A DNA stretch of 64,000 bases from Struthio camelus. Its lineage: Eukaryota > Chordata > Aves > Struthioniformes > Struthionidae. A model generated the notes under the pieces. The model saw nothing but the letters and a program-made list of their open reading frames with translations. It did no database searches and was not told where the DNA came from. The DNA lies in the NCBI RefSeq assembly GCF_040807025.1, contig NC_090964.1, forward strand, positions 9,696,214 to 9,760,213, in the 5' to 3' direction. Shown here in pieces: positions 1-11,452 of the stretch; the stretch's first letter is position 1, and the number at the start of each line of letters is the position of its first letter. A program made the translations under genes and the position numbers.

Positions 1-1466
1 AACGCCCTCCCCGCGGCCCAGCCTGCAGCACCGGGTGGCTCGGCCCGGGCTCCCGGCCGCCGCCGGGGCCTCTCGCCCCCCGCCCCGGCTCCCCTGCAGA
101 TAAACCCCGCGGAGGCCACGGAGCTGCTCGCTGCTGCATAATAGGTGGAAATGAGCTGCAGATAAAGACACACAATGTGGGTTCGGGCTGTTGTTTAGTT
201 TCTCTGGCCAAATGAGCCCGGGGCAGAGCCTGCGCTCTCTGCCCAGGGCCTCTTCAACGAGGGTGTGACATACTAAAAATACCTCCACGTAGACGAAACG
301 TGGGTGATAGGGTGCAGAACTGCTGCCGTCGCCCGCAGGCGGAAACGGCGAGGGAGGCACCCGGGTGCGGGCAGAGCCCCGGGCGGGCGGCGGGCACGGC
401 TGCCCGGCGCGGGGGCAGGAGGGCGAAGGGGAAGACCCGTCTCCGGGCTTACCCCGCTGCCCCCCGGCACCCCCCTGCCTCTCCCACAGGGGCTGCGCAG
501 GGTGCTGCAGCGGGGCCGGCGCCCGGGCAGAGCTGCGAGCGCAGCAGCGCCGCGGCGGCCTGCGGAGGGGAGCCCTGCGCGGCCGGGAGGAAATGCCAGT
601 GCGAAAGGTAACGGTGCAGCCGCCCGCAGCGTGTTTACCCATCGGGCAGCACTTTGTTTGCTCTCCTCTCCTGCCCTGGGCTGATATTTTTGTTGGCGCC
701 GGGGGAGCATCACGCTTTTCCGAACGGCCCTGCAAGGTGGAAAACAAGACGGCCGAGAGCCCCCCCCCTCTGCCCGGAGGCCGCGGCCAGCCGGGGCCGC
801 GCGGGGCTGCGATAACGCGGCTCCGCACACGGCTATTGTTCCCGTGTTGTGACAAGGCGGCTCGGGGCGCCCGGCGTGACCCCCGCGCCGCCGGGGCTCG
901 CGCAGCTGGGACCTGCCGCCGCCGCGCGCCAACAACAACAGCGCGGCCCTCATCTGCGCCGCGGGAGCTTCCCGGGGTCGCGGGGAGCGGAGGCGGCCGC
1001 CGAGCTGCTGGCACGAGCCCCCCCCGACGCAGGGTGTGCGGCCCTTAGGCAAATAAAAGTTTGGGGCTGATAAGGCTGCTGGCTGGCCCGGCGCTGCTGG
1101 CGAAGCCTTTCTGCGCCGCCGGGGGGGCAGCGGCCGGGCAGGCACGCACGGCCTTTCTCACACCTCCGGCGTCAACCGGCTCCTCCGCTCGCTTTCTGGG
1201 ACTCGGGCAGCAACCCCCCAACAACCCGCCACCCCCCCGCCCCGCAGTGCCTCAGTTTCCCTAAGGGCAAAGCCGTAGCCCCGCGGTGCCCCATGCCTTC
1301 GGTGCAGCTTTCCTAGGCTCCGAGAGCCCCAGGGGGTTTATCCCCGGGGCAGGCGGGTATTTTCCCGGGAGGGGGGGGAAGCCTGCACCCCGGCACTGCC
1401 GCCAGCGAGCCAGCCGGGCTCTTTCTGCACCGACGGCGCCTGGGCTACAGCGAGCGCCTGGGAGGA
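1..1466. other. GC-rich intergenic DNA, no gene seen
   Basis: The open frames here overlap on both strands and are low-complexity Ala/Arg/Pro/Gly translations, as expected from CpG-rich DNA, so I call no gene. A less GC-rich patch at about 120-300 (ATAATAGG, AGATAAAGACACACAATG, TTGTTTAG) and another at 640-720 resemble non-coding regulatory sequence but carry no decisive motif. By human synteny a connexin gene would lie to the left of the window; none is seen here. Confidence 0.5.
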
Positions 1467-1596
1467 GAATCACAGCATCACAGAAGGGTTGAGGCTGGAA
1501 GGGACCTCTGGAGATCATCTAGTCCAACCTGCCTGCTCAAGCAGGGTCCTCTAGAGCATGTTTCCCAGGATCACATCCAGACGGGGTCGAATCAGA
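1467..1596 (-). mobile_element. CR1 LINE 3'-end fragment (truncated)
   Basis: The stretch starts with tandem AATCACAG-like octamers, then GGTTGAGGCTGGAAGGGACC, TGGAGATCATCTAGTCCAAC and TGCTCAAGCAGGGTC. This is the widely repeated avian CR1 3' region read in reverse complement. The octamer repeat marks the CR1 3' end at the low-coordinate side, so the element lies on the minus strand. Only about 130 bp remain, typical of 5'-truncated copies. Similarity to the consensus recalled from memory is high but not perfect, which suggests an old insertion. It is non-coding and is the clearest lineage marker in the window. Confidence 0.93.
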
Positions 1597-4500
1597 GGGA
1601 GCAAAAGAGGGAGGGAAAGAGCTGGGCAGACGGGCAGGGGCGCGTGGGGCCCGACCGCCTCCCTGCCGGGTCTGCGCGCGCTATGCGCAGCTGGCCGAGC
1701 ACCCACGCGGCTATCTTTAAGCTTTCCCAGTGCACGGAAAAGAGCGGGCGTCTAAATGGGAGCCGCTCACCGGAAGAGCAGCAGCGGGAGCAGAACTGCC
1801 GCTGCGTGGGGAGCACGGGAAGAGGGCAGGGCAGGGACGTGCCGGGCACGGGCACGGGCACAGCCGCGTTCCCCCCCGCCGCTGCCACCCCCGTTCCGTC
1901 CCGCGGTGCCCGGGGAGGGCCGGGAGCAGCCGGGGATGCTGGCCGGCGGCTCCGCTCACCCGCTGGCATCCCATCTTTGCGGGAAGAGCAAACCAGGCCC
2001 TGGACACGCTGCTGCCCGTCTGAGCGCCGCCGGCGGCAATGCACAGCGCGGGAGAGGCAAGCCCCGACCCGCTGCCTTCCTCCCCGGGGACTGGCCCCGG
2101 CCCGCAGCTATATTTAGCGCCCCCCGCGCGGGGCGCACCGGGCAGCGCGGCCCCCTCCCGGCACGGTGGCCCCCGCGGCCGCCTGAGAACCGCGGGGTGG
2201 GAGGAAGCGCGCTCAATAGCTGCCGCGACTTCCCGCATCCTGACATTGTCGCTCCCCTCCAGCAGCCGCTTCCTCGCGCGGGGGGCAGCGGGCAGCGGCG
2301 GCCGGCGGCCCCCTGCACCCTCGCGCCCGCCCCAGCGCGGCCGCAGCCTGCGCTAGCCCGTGAGCCGGGCGGCGGGGCTGCTCCTCGGGGGCCAACGCTT
2401 GCCGGCTCCCGGCGGAGCCGCAGCCGACGCGGCAGGTCCCCGCCAGGGAGGGCACCCCGAGCGTCGCCATCCCGCTCTCCCCAGCGGCCACGGCTCTTCC
2501 GCAGGGATTTGGGTTGTGTTATAACCCCGGCGCTGCCCGGCCCCAGCCCTGAGCAGGAGAAAGCTGCTGCGCAGCTCGCCGGGAGCACCGGGCCGGCCCG
2601 GCTGCCTGGCACCCTGCAGCCCCCTCGGCCCCCGGCCCCGGCCCCGAGCCGCCTGAGGCCTGATCCGCCGGCTTTGGTGGCCCGAGCGGAGCAGAGGCGA
2701 TGCCTGCAGGGAGGGCAGGCGCCGATCCCTCTACAGCTGCCCCCCCCACCCCCCCAAAAAAATGCTTTTGCCATTAAAAAGAGCAGCGGGGCAGCGCCGG
2801 GGCCGTGGGGACGTCGGGAGGAAGAGGGTCTCGCAGTGAGAGGGAGCGGGCCGGGAAGCGGTTCCCACGGGCTCAGGGAAAGGGCAAAAGTGGAGCCTGG
2901 GAAAAAAAGCCTTGAGCAGCCGGGACGGGAGCCGGCGGCCCCCAGGGGACGCGCCGCTCGCTCGCCGGGGTGAGCACAGCTCTGCACCCGCCTGCCGGGA
3001 CACGGGGCTGGGTGCCGCACGGCGCCGGGCCTGGCCTCGGGGCACGCATGTCCCCGGACCGTCCGCTCGCCCCCAGCACCTCTCCCCCGCTCCCAAGCTC
3101 TCGCACGCCACACGGCACCGGCGGTCGGGGCCGGGCTGGAAAGGGACCAAACCGCGCCGAGCAGCCGTCGTGCCAGAGCATCCCGGCGGCGACGACACGC
3201 TCCCCGGCCCCGCGCGCAGCTGGCGCGTCCGTGCGCTGAGCTAACCGGACGTCCGCCGCGGCGCCCAGGTGCGCCGAGCCTGCTGCCGGGCGACGCGGGG
3301 GGCTCCGGCCCGGGGCAGCTGGGCTCCCCCCACCGCCTCGGCGCACTCCTGCATCCTGCCTCCGGAAACAGCAACCTGCGCCTCTCGCAGGTCTTACTGA
3401 TGGACAGACGCGCACACAACCCCCCCCCCCCCCCCCCCCCCCCGGAGGCAAACGGAGCTGGGCCGGGGCCGGGGCAGACAGCAAGGCCACAAGCCGCAGC
3501 TGCCTGCCCGCCGCCGACGGGGAGGGAGCAGTGAGGCGGCAGGGCCGGGCCGAGAGCAACCCGGCCGGCTCGTGCCCCGAGCCTGCGGGCATGGCCACGC
3601 GGGGCAGGGCAGGGCCAGGGCGGCCCCGGGGCCGCGCTCCCCGAGAGCCGGGGCTGGACGCTGGCTCCTGCGCTGCGGGGGATGCTGCAGCCCCAGACAC
3701 AATCATTGCACACGTTTTTCTTCTGGCTCAGCATCGTCCCGCTGGCCGAGCCTGGCTCCGCCAGGCTTTGTGCAGCCCTGCCTGCCCGCTCCCCCCAGGG
3801 CTGCCTTCCTGCCCGGAGCAGGTTGCATTTCAGTGGTTGCAGGATTTAAGCCCTTCTCTGTGGCACACTGCACGGGCCAGCGAGGGACTTCCCCGAAGCC
3901 ATGAAAGTGCTGCACTGACGGCAGGGAGGGCATCCGCCTTTGACACCCGCCGCCGGCTGGGTTGGGCAGCTGGGACTCCCTGCCCCGGGGCCGGGCTCGC
4001 CTGCGGCGTGCTCCCAGGCGCTCTCGGCCGTGGCCAGCCCCGCTCCTCGCCACGCTCCTGCGGCAGCAACCAGCTGCACTGCAGCGGGAACAAGCCCAGC
4101 GGGTTGCAGACCGGCCGGAACAGAACACGGATCGGCTCTTGAATCGTTGTGTGCAAGAGCCGGAAAATAATTTTTGCCAGAATAGTTTATTCAAGTAAGC
4201 TTCCTCTTGCACTTCACGAGCCATCCGTGGCCGCTCGTCCCAGCCCTGCGTGCTTGCTGGGCCCTATTCTTGTCCCGCGAGCGCTTCCCAGGCAGCACAT
4301 TGTTGGGATTCAATGGGAGGAAGGGTGGGTTTACAGCAGCAAGGATTTAGGAGAACTGCTGCACTTTCCCGTGCTGCATCTGGTCTCTGGGAAGCGGCTT
4401 CACCCCTGCCCCAGTGTCTCCGTGGGAGATCCCGACTTGTCCTGACAGCGCCGCCGACCTCAGCTGCAGGACCGGCCTCTGCCAGCCCCGGGAACACTGG

Positions 4501-5699
4501 GAGTCGCTAAATGCACAGAAAGCAGCTGGGGGACAGCTGCACCGTGTGGCCCGCGGCGAGGCGGCAACACCGGGCTGCGCTGCGCCGTGGCCGTCCGGGA
4601 GCCGTGGCAGGAGCCACGTGGCGGCTGGTGGCCCGGCCGGGGCGCCCCGGGCCGGCAGCCCTCAGTGTCCACGCAGCCGGATTCCCTGCCACGACTTTCC
4701 CAGTGACCGCATTGTTTCAGCGAACGGGGAGGAACATGCGGAGCGGCACCCCCCCCCCCCCCACCCCAAACCAAGCCGCCTGGGCTCAGACGGAGGAAAC
4801 AGCAGCCAGCGAGGGCCCAACAAAGCACAATTGTGCCCTGCCGGCCCTGAGAACAGGCAGCTCAATGGGCTATAAACAGCCTAGGGAGTCACTCCGTCTC
4901 GGGGTGAACAAAGGGCATTCGGAAGAAGTTTCCGACCTGGGTCCAGCTGGTCCCAGCTGGGGAAAGGGAAGGGCCCATTCCCAGCCCAGAGCACAATAGG
5001 GAACAGCCGTCACCCAGCATCACAGCGCAGCCAGGCTGGGGCAGAAGCAGGCTAAGGGCTACGTCAGCCACCTCGCGGAGGCGAGGGGCTGGTGCCAGCC
5101 GGCCGGCAGGGCCCTGGGCTGGGGACCCAGGGGACAGCATGAGAGGCACTGTGAGTCCCAGAGCAGGAGGCAGCAGCGGGACACAGGGCAGGGCTAGGAT
5201 GGCCTTCGCATTGCCTCCTGCTCTGCCCCTGCCTCGGCTTCCCTGTCTGTCCCCTTGCAAACAGCAAGTGCAAAGGCCAGCGAGCTCTTGGCAGCGAAGG
5301 GCTGCGAGCCCAGCTAGAGAGCAGAGATCCAGCCCCAAGGACAGTGGGTTGAGAGATAAACACGGCTGGGGAGCGCAGGTAGTAAAGCTGTCAACAGGGC
5401 AGGAGCTGGCCCAGATGTGGGAAGTGGAGAGCCCTTTCTCCCCACACGCTCGAGGAAGCAGGGTGAAGCAGTGTAAAATGCTGAACTGGCTGCTGACATC
5501 AGGGCTTTGCATGACACAACAGATTTATCGGCCCTGGGAGGGGAAGGCCAGGCTGGGGCAGTGAATGAGGCCTCGCAGCGAGACGAGGGGAAAAAACAAG
5601 CCAGGAGCTAGCGATAACCTGAGCTACAGCCAGCTCAGCCCAGACAGGCAGAGAGCAGCCAGGAGTTGAACACCGGGCCCTGCTTGGGCAGTTCTAGCA
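1597..5699. other. GC-rich intergenic DNA, no gene seen
   Basis: I find no frame with protein-like composition or splice-bounded exons here. The long minus frame at 1956-3734 is Ala/Arg/Gly/Pro-rich and overlaps equally long plus frames, so it reflects composition. Homopolymer tracts occur at 3420-3443 (C run) and 4750-4762. The right-hand part, from about 4.2 kb, is less extreme in GC. Confidence 0.5.
3420..3443. repeat. poly-C tract (24 C)
   Basis: An uninterrupted run of C lies between CACAA and GGAGG. Such tracts vary in length and are prone to sequencing error. The complementary poly-G could form G-quadruplex structure. Confidence 0.95.
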
Positions 5700-5701
5700 G
5701 G

Positions 5702-5708
5702 GCTTTAT
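5702..5708 (-). terminator. SMIM12: Candidate polyadenylation signal of SMIM12
   Basis: TTTATT on the plus strand gives AATAAA on the minus strand, about 1.6 kb downstream of the SMIM12 stop. I saw no clearer signal between this site and the stop. The resulting 3'UTR length is plausible for a small vertebrate membrane-protein gene, but no downstream element confirms the cleavage site. Confidence 0.4.
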
Positions 5709-7339
5709 TCCCCTCGCGTCAGCAGCGCTCGGCTCCTGCGAGTCGAGGGGACACGAGACAATACCCAGCCTCGTTCCCAGCAGCGTTTCAGCAGCAGGTC
5801 TCCCAGGGCTCGTGGTTGGCCCCCCCCTCGTTGCTGGCAGTTCCCGTGCCTCCGTTTCTGCCCTCTCACAACACCTTGCTCAGCATCACCAGCAGCTGGG
5901 CAGGACCCCCCGGCTCCCCACCCAGCACTGCCGCCATTCTGCCTTTGCAGACAAGGAAATTGAAGGCAAACAAAGGACGTGGCTCAGGGCGCCAGGAGGG
6001 AGGCACACCAGCAGCATGGGCTGCTGTGGCCTCCCTCTCCCTTCACCCTTGTTCACCCCATCACCCTTTCTCCGTGCTATGCCAGGCCTCAAGGACTGGG
6101 GGCCAGTGAGGTCAGGGCCAGGCCAGGGGGTCGCAGCCTGGCTCTGGGCACACTCAGGCTTTCTCCAGCCATAGAAGAGGGAGGGAGGCCTCTCCCTCAT
6201 CCTCCCTCACACCCTTGTTCTGAGTGCTTGGAGCACAGGAACCCACGGGGACAGAGCAACGGTGCCCCTCCAGTGCCACACGGACACAGCACAGGCCTGT
6301 GCCAACGGGAAGGAGCACGGCGCTGCACAGCAAAGGTCAAGTGAAGCACAGCCTGCTACCAGCACCCTGAGAGATGCTCAGCACTGCAATGGGATTTAGC
6401 AAGCTTCTCAAACACTGGGCGCAGAAACACAGTCTGAGCTGGGGTTTTGGCCAGACAGCAAAGCAGAACACAGAGGCCCAAGGACTCACAGTAGTTTAAT
6501 CTGGCTGTTTCTGTGCAAGGCAGAGAGTTCTTCCCTTTCTTTACACATCTCCAATCAGCCTCAGCCCGGCCCAAAGTGACAGCTGTGCTTGCAACCCCAT
6601 GACAGATGCAGGGCCGGGACTGCCACCCTCTGCACCCTCTTCCCCTGCTGCAGAGCCTGCAGACAACGCAGGGACCATTGTCATTCAGGCTCCTGCAGAG
6701 GTATGCTAGCGTGGTGCTGTGATCTCTAGCAAGCATGTCTGGGGTTTACAAGAGGCTGATAAGCAGGATGGCAGGTCACCTGCAAGCCCTCCTCGTCCCC
6801 CCTGCCATTAGCCCAGCCCTTGACCCCATGTCCCTCAGGCCCAGGCGCACCCCAGAGAGCTTGGCTTGGCAAGACACAAATCTCTTCTGTTTTCGTGCCA
6901 GGGAAGAAACCAAATCTGACGAGAACTGGGTGGAACCAGGCCAAAAAGATTTTGGGGCACGGGGACAGGCTGGGAGCTGATGAGCTTTAGACACGCTCCA
7001 CCTCCAGAACATCATTCCCGTCGTGTTGTGCCACCTAAGAGGAGACCTGGCTGCTGTATATTGAGCATGTCCGTTGGGTGGGCAAACCCTGACCAGTCAC
7101 CTCTCCAGAGGGCCCAGGGAGAGTGTGGAGCAGCAGTGAGCACAGCAGATTACTCAAGTATAGCCAGGTGCTGGAGGGCGTCCAGTGGAAGACGTGCAGG
7201 TGGCAGAGAAGTCCCCAGCATCAGGACGAGGGACACAGCTGGGCAGGCCGGTCAGCCCCAGTCTCCGGGAAGGGCCCTCAGCCGAGCCCAGCTGGCCAGA
7301 CTCGTGCTCCAGGGCTCCAGGTTTGCCCACGCAGCTTCA
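5709..7339 (-). other. SMIM12: Probable SMIM12 3'UTR
   Basis: This is sequence between the SMIM12 stop codon and the first convincing minus-strand AATAAA. Base composition is more moderate than in the flanking CpG islands, and no competing coding exon is evident. Assignment as one continuous 3'UTR is inference; transcript reads would settle it. Confidence 0.45.
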
Positions 7340-7621
7340 TTAACTCTTCTCGGGTCGGTTCCTGTTCAGCACCGCCCGGGGGGCGAACTCGAGTTTGTCC
7401 TTGAGGCTCACCACCTCGGTCAGGTCCTTGCCGGCGATCTCCTGCAGCTTGCGGTCCTCGCGCCGCTCCGAGATGCTCTGCTCCTCCTCGGCCGGCGGCG
7501 GTGGCGGGTCGCCCCGCAGGAACCACTCCAGGTGGTAGCCCACGGCGCCCACCACGAAGGCCACCGGGAAGGTGACGTACGGGGCGTAGGTGCGCAGCGC
7601 CGTCCAGAGCACCGGCCACAT
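7340..7621 (-). CDS. SMIM12: Small integral membrane protein 12
   Basis: This is a complete 93-aa single-exon reading frame, close in length to the human protein recalled from memory. It starts [20 protein letters not shown], runs through a single hydrophobic helix (about residues 14-34, containing [16 protein letters not shown]), then a Pro-rich linker and a charged tail with [25 protein letters not shown] and the terminal NRNRPEK block. These blocks are near-identical to vertebrate SMIM12 (C1orf212), a conserved single-pass membrane protein of unknown biochemical role. The start is fixed by a GCCGCCATG context and by a splice acceptor 14 bases upstream. The position next to DLGAP3 matches human synteny. 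No breaks are seen. Confidence 0.97.
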   Translation of the reverse strand: MWPVLWTALRTYAPYVTFPVAFVVGAVGYHLEWFLRGDPPPPPAEEEQSISERREDRKLQEIAGKDLTEVVSLKDKLEFAPRAVLNRNRPEKS

Positions 7622-7885
7622 GGCGGCGGCGGGGCCTGCGGAGGGGCAGCGACACGACGGTCACGGCGGGGCCGGGCCCGGCCGAGCACCGCACCGGGCC
7701 GGGCCGGGCCGGGCCGGGCCTGCCCGTCAGCGCAGGCCGCGCAGGCCGCACGGAGCCCGCCGGGGCGGCCGCCGCGGGGCCCTCAGCGGCGCCTGTCAGC
7801 GACCGAACCGGCCCGAACCGGCTCGAACCGGTTTGAACCGGCCCGTAAACGGCGCGACCCCCGCCCCCTCCCCCCCCGCCCTCAC

Positions 7886-7960
7886 CTGGGCCCGAGCGCC
7901 CCGCTCCCCGCAGGCCGCACCTCTCCCGGCTCCGCCCCCTTGCTCCCATTGGCTGCCCCG
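7886..7960 (-). other. SMIM12: SMIM12 non-coding exon 1 (5'UTR)
   Basis: On the minus strand CCCAG is followed by GTGAGGGCGG, a strong donor ending the exon at 7886. The matching acceptor (CCTCCGCAG) starts the coding exon at 7635, leaving a 250-base intron. The 5' end is approximate and inferred from the promoter boxes upstream. Confidence 0.7.
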
Positions 7961-7962
7961 GC
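7925..7962 (-). promoter_or_regulatory. SMIM12: SMIM12 promoter: CCAAT and GC boxes in a CpG island
   Basis: Read on the minus strand, CAGCCAATGGG is followed by AGGGGGCGGAGCC: a CCAAT box and an Sp1-type GC box just upstream of the inferred first exon. No TATA box is visible, as is usual for housekeeping CpG-island promoters. Confidence 0.65.
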
Positions 7963-8109
7963 GGCGAGGACGCGCGCGCGGCGAAGCGGGGCCCCCTCCC
8001 AGCGGCGGGCGCCTCCGCGCCGCGGCGCTGCCCCCTGCTGGGCGCCGCCGCAACGGCAGCGCTGGAGGAGCAGCGGCCGGCGCCGCCTCGGGGGCAGGGG
8101 GAGAGGGGC

Positions 8110-8900
8110 AGAGACCGGCCCCACGGGGCCCCTTGCCCCACGGACCCCCCGCCCCACGGACACCCCTGCCCCACGGCCCCCCCTGCCCCAAGGACACCCC
8201 TGCCCCATGGACATCCCTGCCTCACCGACAACTCCTGCCCCACCGATCCCCTGCCCCACGGCCCCCGCTGCCCCAAGGACACCCCTGCCCCACGGACACC
8301 CCTGCCCCAAGGACACCCCTGCCCCACGGACACCCCCTGCCCCACAGACACTCCTGCCCCATGGACATCCCTGCCTCACCGACAACTCCTGCCCCACCGA
8401 TCCCCTGCCCCACGGCCCCCCCTGCCCCAAGGACACCCCTGCCCCACGGACACCCCCTGCCCCACGGACACCCCTGCCCCAAGGACACCCCTGCCCCACG
8501 GACACCCCCTGCCCCACGGACACCCCCTGCCCCACCGACCCCCTGCCCCACAGACACTCCTGCCCCATGGACATCCCTGCCTCACCGACAACTCCTGCCC
8601 CACTGATCCCCTGCCCCACGCCCCCCCCTGCCCCACGGACACCCCTTGCCCCACGGACCCACCTGCCCCACGCACACCTCCTGCCCCACTGACCCCCCCT
8701 GCCCCACGGACTAACGTGGCCCCACGCCCCCCCCGCCCCATGGACACCTCCTGCCCCAAAACCCCCCCACCCCACCGACCCCCCTGCCCCACACATACCC
8801 CCACCCCACCAACAGCTCTGCCCTACCGGCACCCCTCCTGCCCCACGGACACCCTGGCCAGAGACCAGCCCCTCGCCCTCCCCTGCCCCACAGACCCCGC
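8110..8900. repeat. 17-18 bp minisatellite (CTGCCCCACGGACACCC)n
   Basis: About 45 degenerate copies of CTGCCCCACGGACACCC run head to tail. Variant units (CAAGGACA, CATGGACATC, CCTCACCGACAA) recur in blocks. The variant ACATCCCTGCCTCACC starts at 8211, 8365 and 8571, indicating segmental duplication within the array. The array gives long Pro/Thr or Gly/Val frames on both strands that are not genes. It lies just upstream of the SMIM12 promoter. Confidence 0.95.
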
Positions 8901-10620
8901 CGGTGAAGGACAGGCGGACACGGCGGGTGAAAGGTGAGACAGACGCCGGCCGCGTCTCCCGGCGGCGGGGAGGTGCCCGCCGGCCCCGAGTACCCAAAGA
9001 GGCGTCTTTATTAATTACAGCTGGAGGCTCGTTACAATAAAAACGGACCCAGGCGTCACACGGTCACCGTACGGCGTCGCCCGGGCCGGCGGACGGGCTT
9101 CCTCGGCCGGCACGCCGCCGGGAGCCGAGGGCCGCGCGGCGGCGGGGACCGGCATCGCCGCCGGGAGCCGCGCGGCGGAGGGGACCGGCATCGCCGCCTT
9201 CCCACCCGGGAAAGGGCCGGAGCGGAGCGGCCGCGCCGGAGCCCCTGCCCTCGCCGCCGGTGGCCTCTGCCCGCTGCCAAAGGCGCTTCGTGCAAGCAAC
9301 CGTCAGCAGCGGCGCGCGCTGGCTCCCTCCGCCTCTGCTCCGGTCCCGTCCCGCCACCGCCACGGCGTTTCTCTCCTTGCGAGGGTAAAAGAGAGAGCGG
9401 GCTGCCGGGGGCCAACGCTGAGCCTCGGGGCGAGGGAGCCCGCGGCGTCTCCCGGCCGGCCGGAGCAGCCCCCTGCCCCGAGCCCGGCGCCGACCCCGCG
9501 CCGCGCGGCAGGACGCGGCCCCGCTCGACCCTGCGGCACCGCCCCGGGGCCCCCTGCAAGGTTTGGCCCCCAGGGTTTGGGGACCGGCCCTGCCGGGGGG
9601 TCTCGCCGCATCCCGGCGGCTCGCTGGGAGGGAGACGCGGAGCGGGGAGGCGAAGGGGGAAGGCTGCCCCGGGCCGGGGTTCACAGTGCAGGCGGGCTCC
9701 CCACTTTGAAGCAGAGGCGACGAGGGAAGCAGCGCGGAGCTTTTTGGTTTTGCCCCCTGCAGCGCCTTTGGAGGCCGCTTCCTGGGGGTGGCTCATGGCC
9801 CGTGGCACGGGCCGGCCCCCTGCCCGGCAAAGGGGCAGCCGGAGGGCCAGCGAAGGCTCCGCACGGGGTAAAAGAGGGAGGAAAGGTGTCAAGCGTGGAC
9901 CGGCGTGCAGCCCCACAGCACCGTGCCCGGCCGACCTGCAGGAACCCCACGGGGCCCGGCCGAGGGTCCTGTCCGGGGAGCTGCTGGCAGCTCAGGGGAT
10001 GGAGGAGCTGGGGATGGAGCGGGAGAGTAGGGCACAGGCTTCCCCGCTCCGCTGCGCCGCCCTGTGCAACCCCCTGCAGGAAACTGCCCCACTCTGGGGT
10101 CAGTGCATGGAGATGGGGCAGCCAGGAGCGCAAAGCAGCATCCCGGGAGGTGCCCTGTCCCTGCAACGAGCTCGGGGAGCAGGGGCAACACTGCCCAGCG
10201 TGGGCATCCCGGCATAGCCCCGATGGTGGCCGACCGGCATGGCTCCGGGAGAGGCACGGAAAGGCCGGCATCGCACTTCCCGGCACGCTCAGCCCTGTTC
10301 TCCCCACCGCTGCCACCTTGCTCGCGCACCCGGCACGCGGGAAAAGCAGCTCTCACCAGCAGCAACTCGCCAAACCACAGCCATCTCCCCCGATCCCCCG
10401 GCTCGCGGACGCACTGCGGAGGCGGTCCCGGACTCTCCTCGTGCAGGAATGGGGGGACAGAAAGCTGGGGAAGGAGGGAAGGAGACGGGAAAGGCTTCGC
10501 AGAAAGACGGATGCGTGCGTTCGTGCTGATGCTCGGCGTCGAGGGAAGCGGGGCCGGCTCTCCGTTGCCATGGATTTCCTGCTGCTCCGGTCCCAGTCTC
10601 ACCAGCCAGAACACAGCTCT
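8901..10620. other. GC-rich intergenic DNA between SMIM12 and DLGAP3 3' end
   Basis: No supported exon is present; the frames are compositional. An AATAAA on the minus strand at 9008-9013 could be a distal DLGAP3 cleavage signal. AATAAAA also occurs on the plus strand at about 9037, so the site is ambiguous. Confidence 0.45.
9008..9013 (-). terminator. Possible distal polyadenylation signal for DLGAP3
   Basis: AATAAA on the minus strand lies in a short AT-rich patch in otherwise GC-rich DNA, 2.2 kb beyond the DLGAP3 stop. Use by DLGAP3 would give a long 3'UTR isoform. No direct evidence supports it. Confidence 0.25.
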
Positions 10621-10625
10621 GGTCA

Positions 10626-11233
10626 TGTGTAGTTTCCGTTTTATTCCTTAGGATATATTTATATATGTATAGTGGTCAAGGACGCTGGATTCCCCACGGC
10701 ACCAAGGTAGGGGCGCCACGGCAGAGCCCCTCGCCCCCGCCGCGCGCCCGCGGGTGCCGGCGGGGCTCGGTGGTGGCGCGTCCCCGCGGCGGCCGCGCAC
10801 CGCGGGATTGCACCGAGTTTCGGAGCGGCGGGGGGGGGCCTGCCTGCAGCCCCCTCCCCGGCGGGGCCGGGGCCGCGGGTCGCCTCTCCGTGGGACGGGA
10901 CGCGGGCCGAGGAGGGTGGGCGGGAGGGCGGGAGGGTGGAAAGAGGAGGGAGGGGACAGGAGAGCCAAGCTGAGGCTTGCCCAAGGCGGGGAGGGAGGGA
11001 GAGCCTGGGCCCCCGGGGAGTGGGGAGGGACATGCGGGCGGGGGGCAACGGGACCCAGGGGGCAGAACCAGGGTGGCGTTCATTCGCCGTCGGATCCGTG
11101 AAACGTCTCAGACGATAGAAAAGGGAGAAGCTGTGAGCGGGCCACGAGCTGCCCCCAGGGCGTCCCCGCGGCCCCCGATCACAGTGAGCGACGGACTCTC
11201 CGTCCAGTCCGCGTAGAAAAGCCAAGGCCCCCG
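10626..11233 (-). other. DLGAP3: DLGAP3 3'UTR with AATAAA at 10640-10645
   Basis: The sequence after the DLGAP3 stop runs about 590 bases to an AATAAA (minus) set in a local AT-rich patch. This is the first canonical signal downstream of the stop and gives a compact 3'UTR. The exact cleavage point is not visible. Confidence 0.65.
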
Positions 11234-11452
11234 TCACAGCCGGGTCTGCGCCTCGGGGATGTAGATCTCGATGCTGTCGGCGCTCTCGGTGGCCGAGTTC
11301 TGGCGGAAGGAGGCGGCGCGCTTGGCCGCCAGGAGCCTCTTGCGGGCCTCCTGCCGCTGCCGGTCCACCGAGTCCAGGGAGCGCTCCTTCACCGGGTGCA
11401 CCTTGGAGCGCGGCGGCTTCTTTGGTATCGGCGGAGGCACCTTCTTCTCCTC
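11234..11452 (-). CDS. DLGAP3: DLGAP3 terminal coding exon with PDZ ligand
   Basis: Acceptor GTCGCGCAG; encodes EEKKVPPPIPKKPPRSK, VKERSLDSVDRQRQEARKRL and the terminal SADSIEIYIPEAQTRL before TGA. The last residues TRL form the class I PDZ ligand known to bind Shank. Confidence 0.97.
   Translation of the reverse strand, partial: EEKKVPPPIPKKPPRSKVHPVKERSLDSVDRQRQEARKRLLAAKRAASFRQNSATESADSIEIYIPEAQTRL

Noticed and set aside
1956-3734. 592-aa minus frame
   Set aside because: Ala/Arg/Gly/Pro composition, crosses a poly-C tract and is overlapped by long frames on the other strand; no domain.
6980-8692. 570-aa plus frame
   Set aside because: Antisense to SMIM12 at its start, then reads through the 17-18 bp minisatellite.
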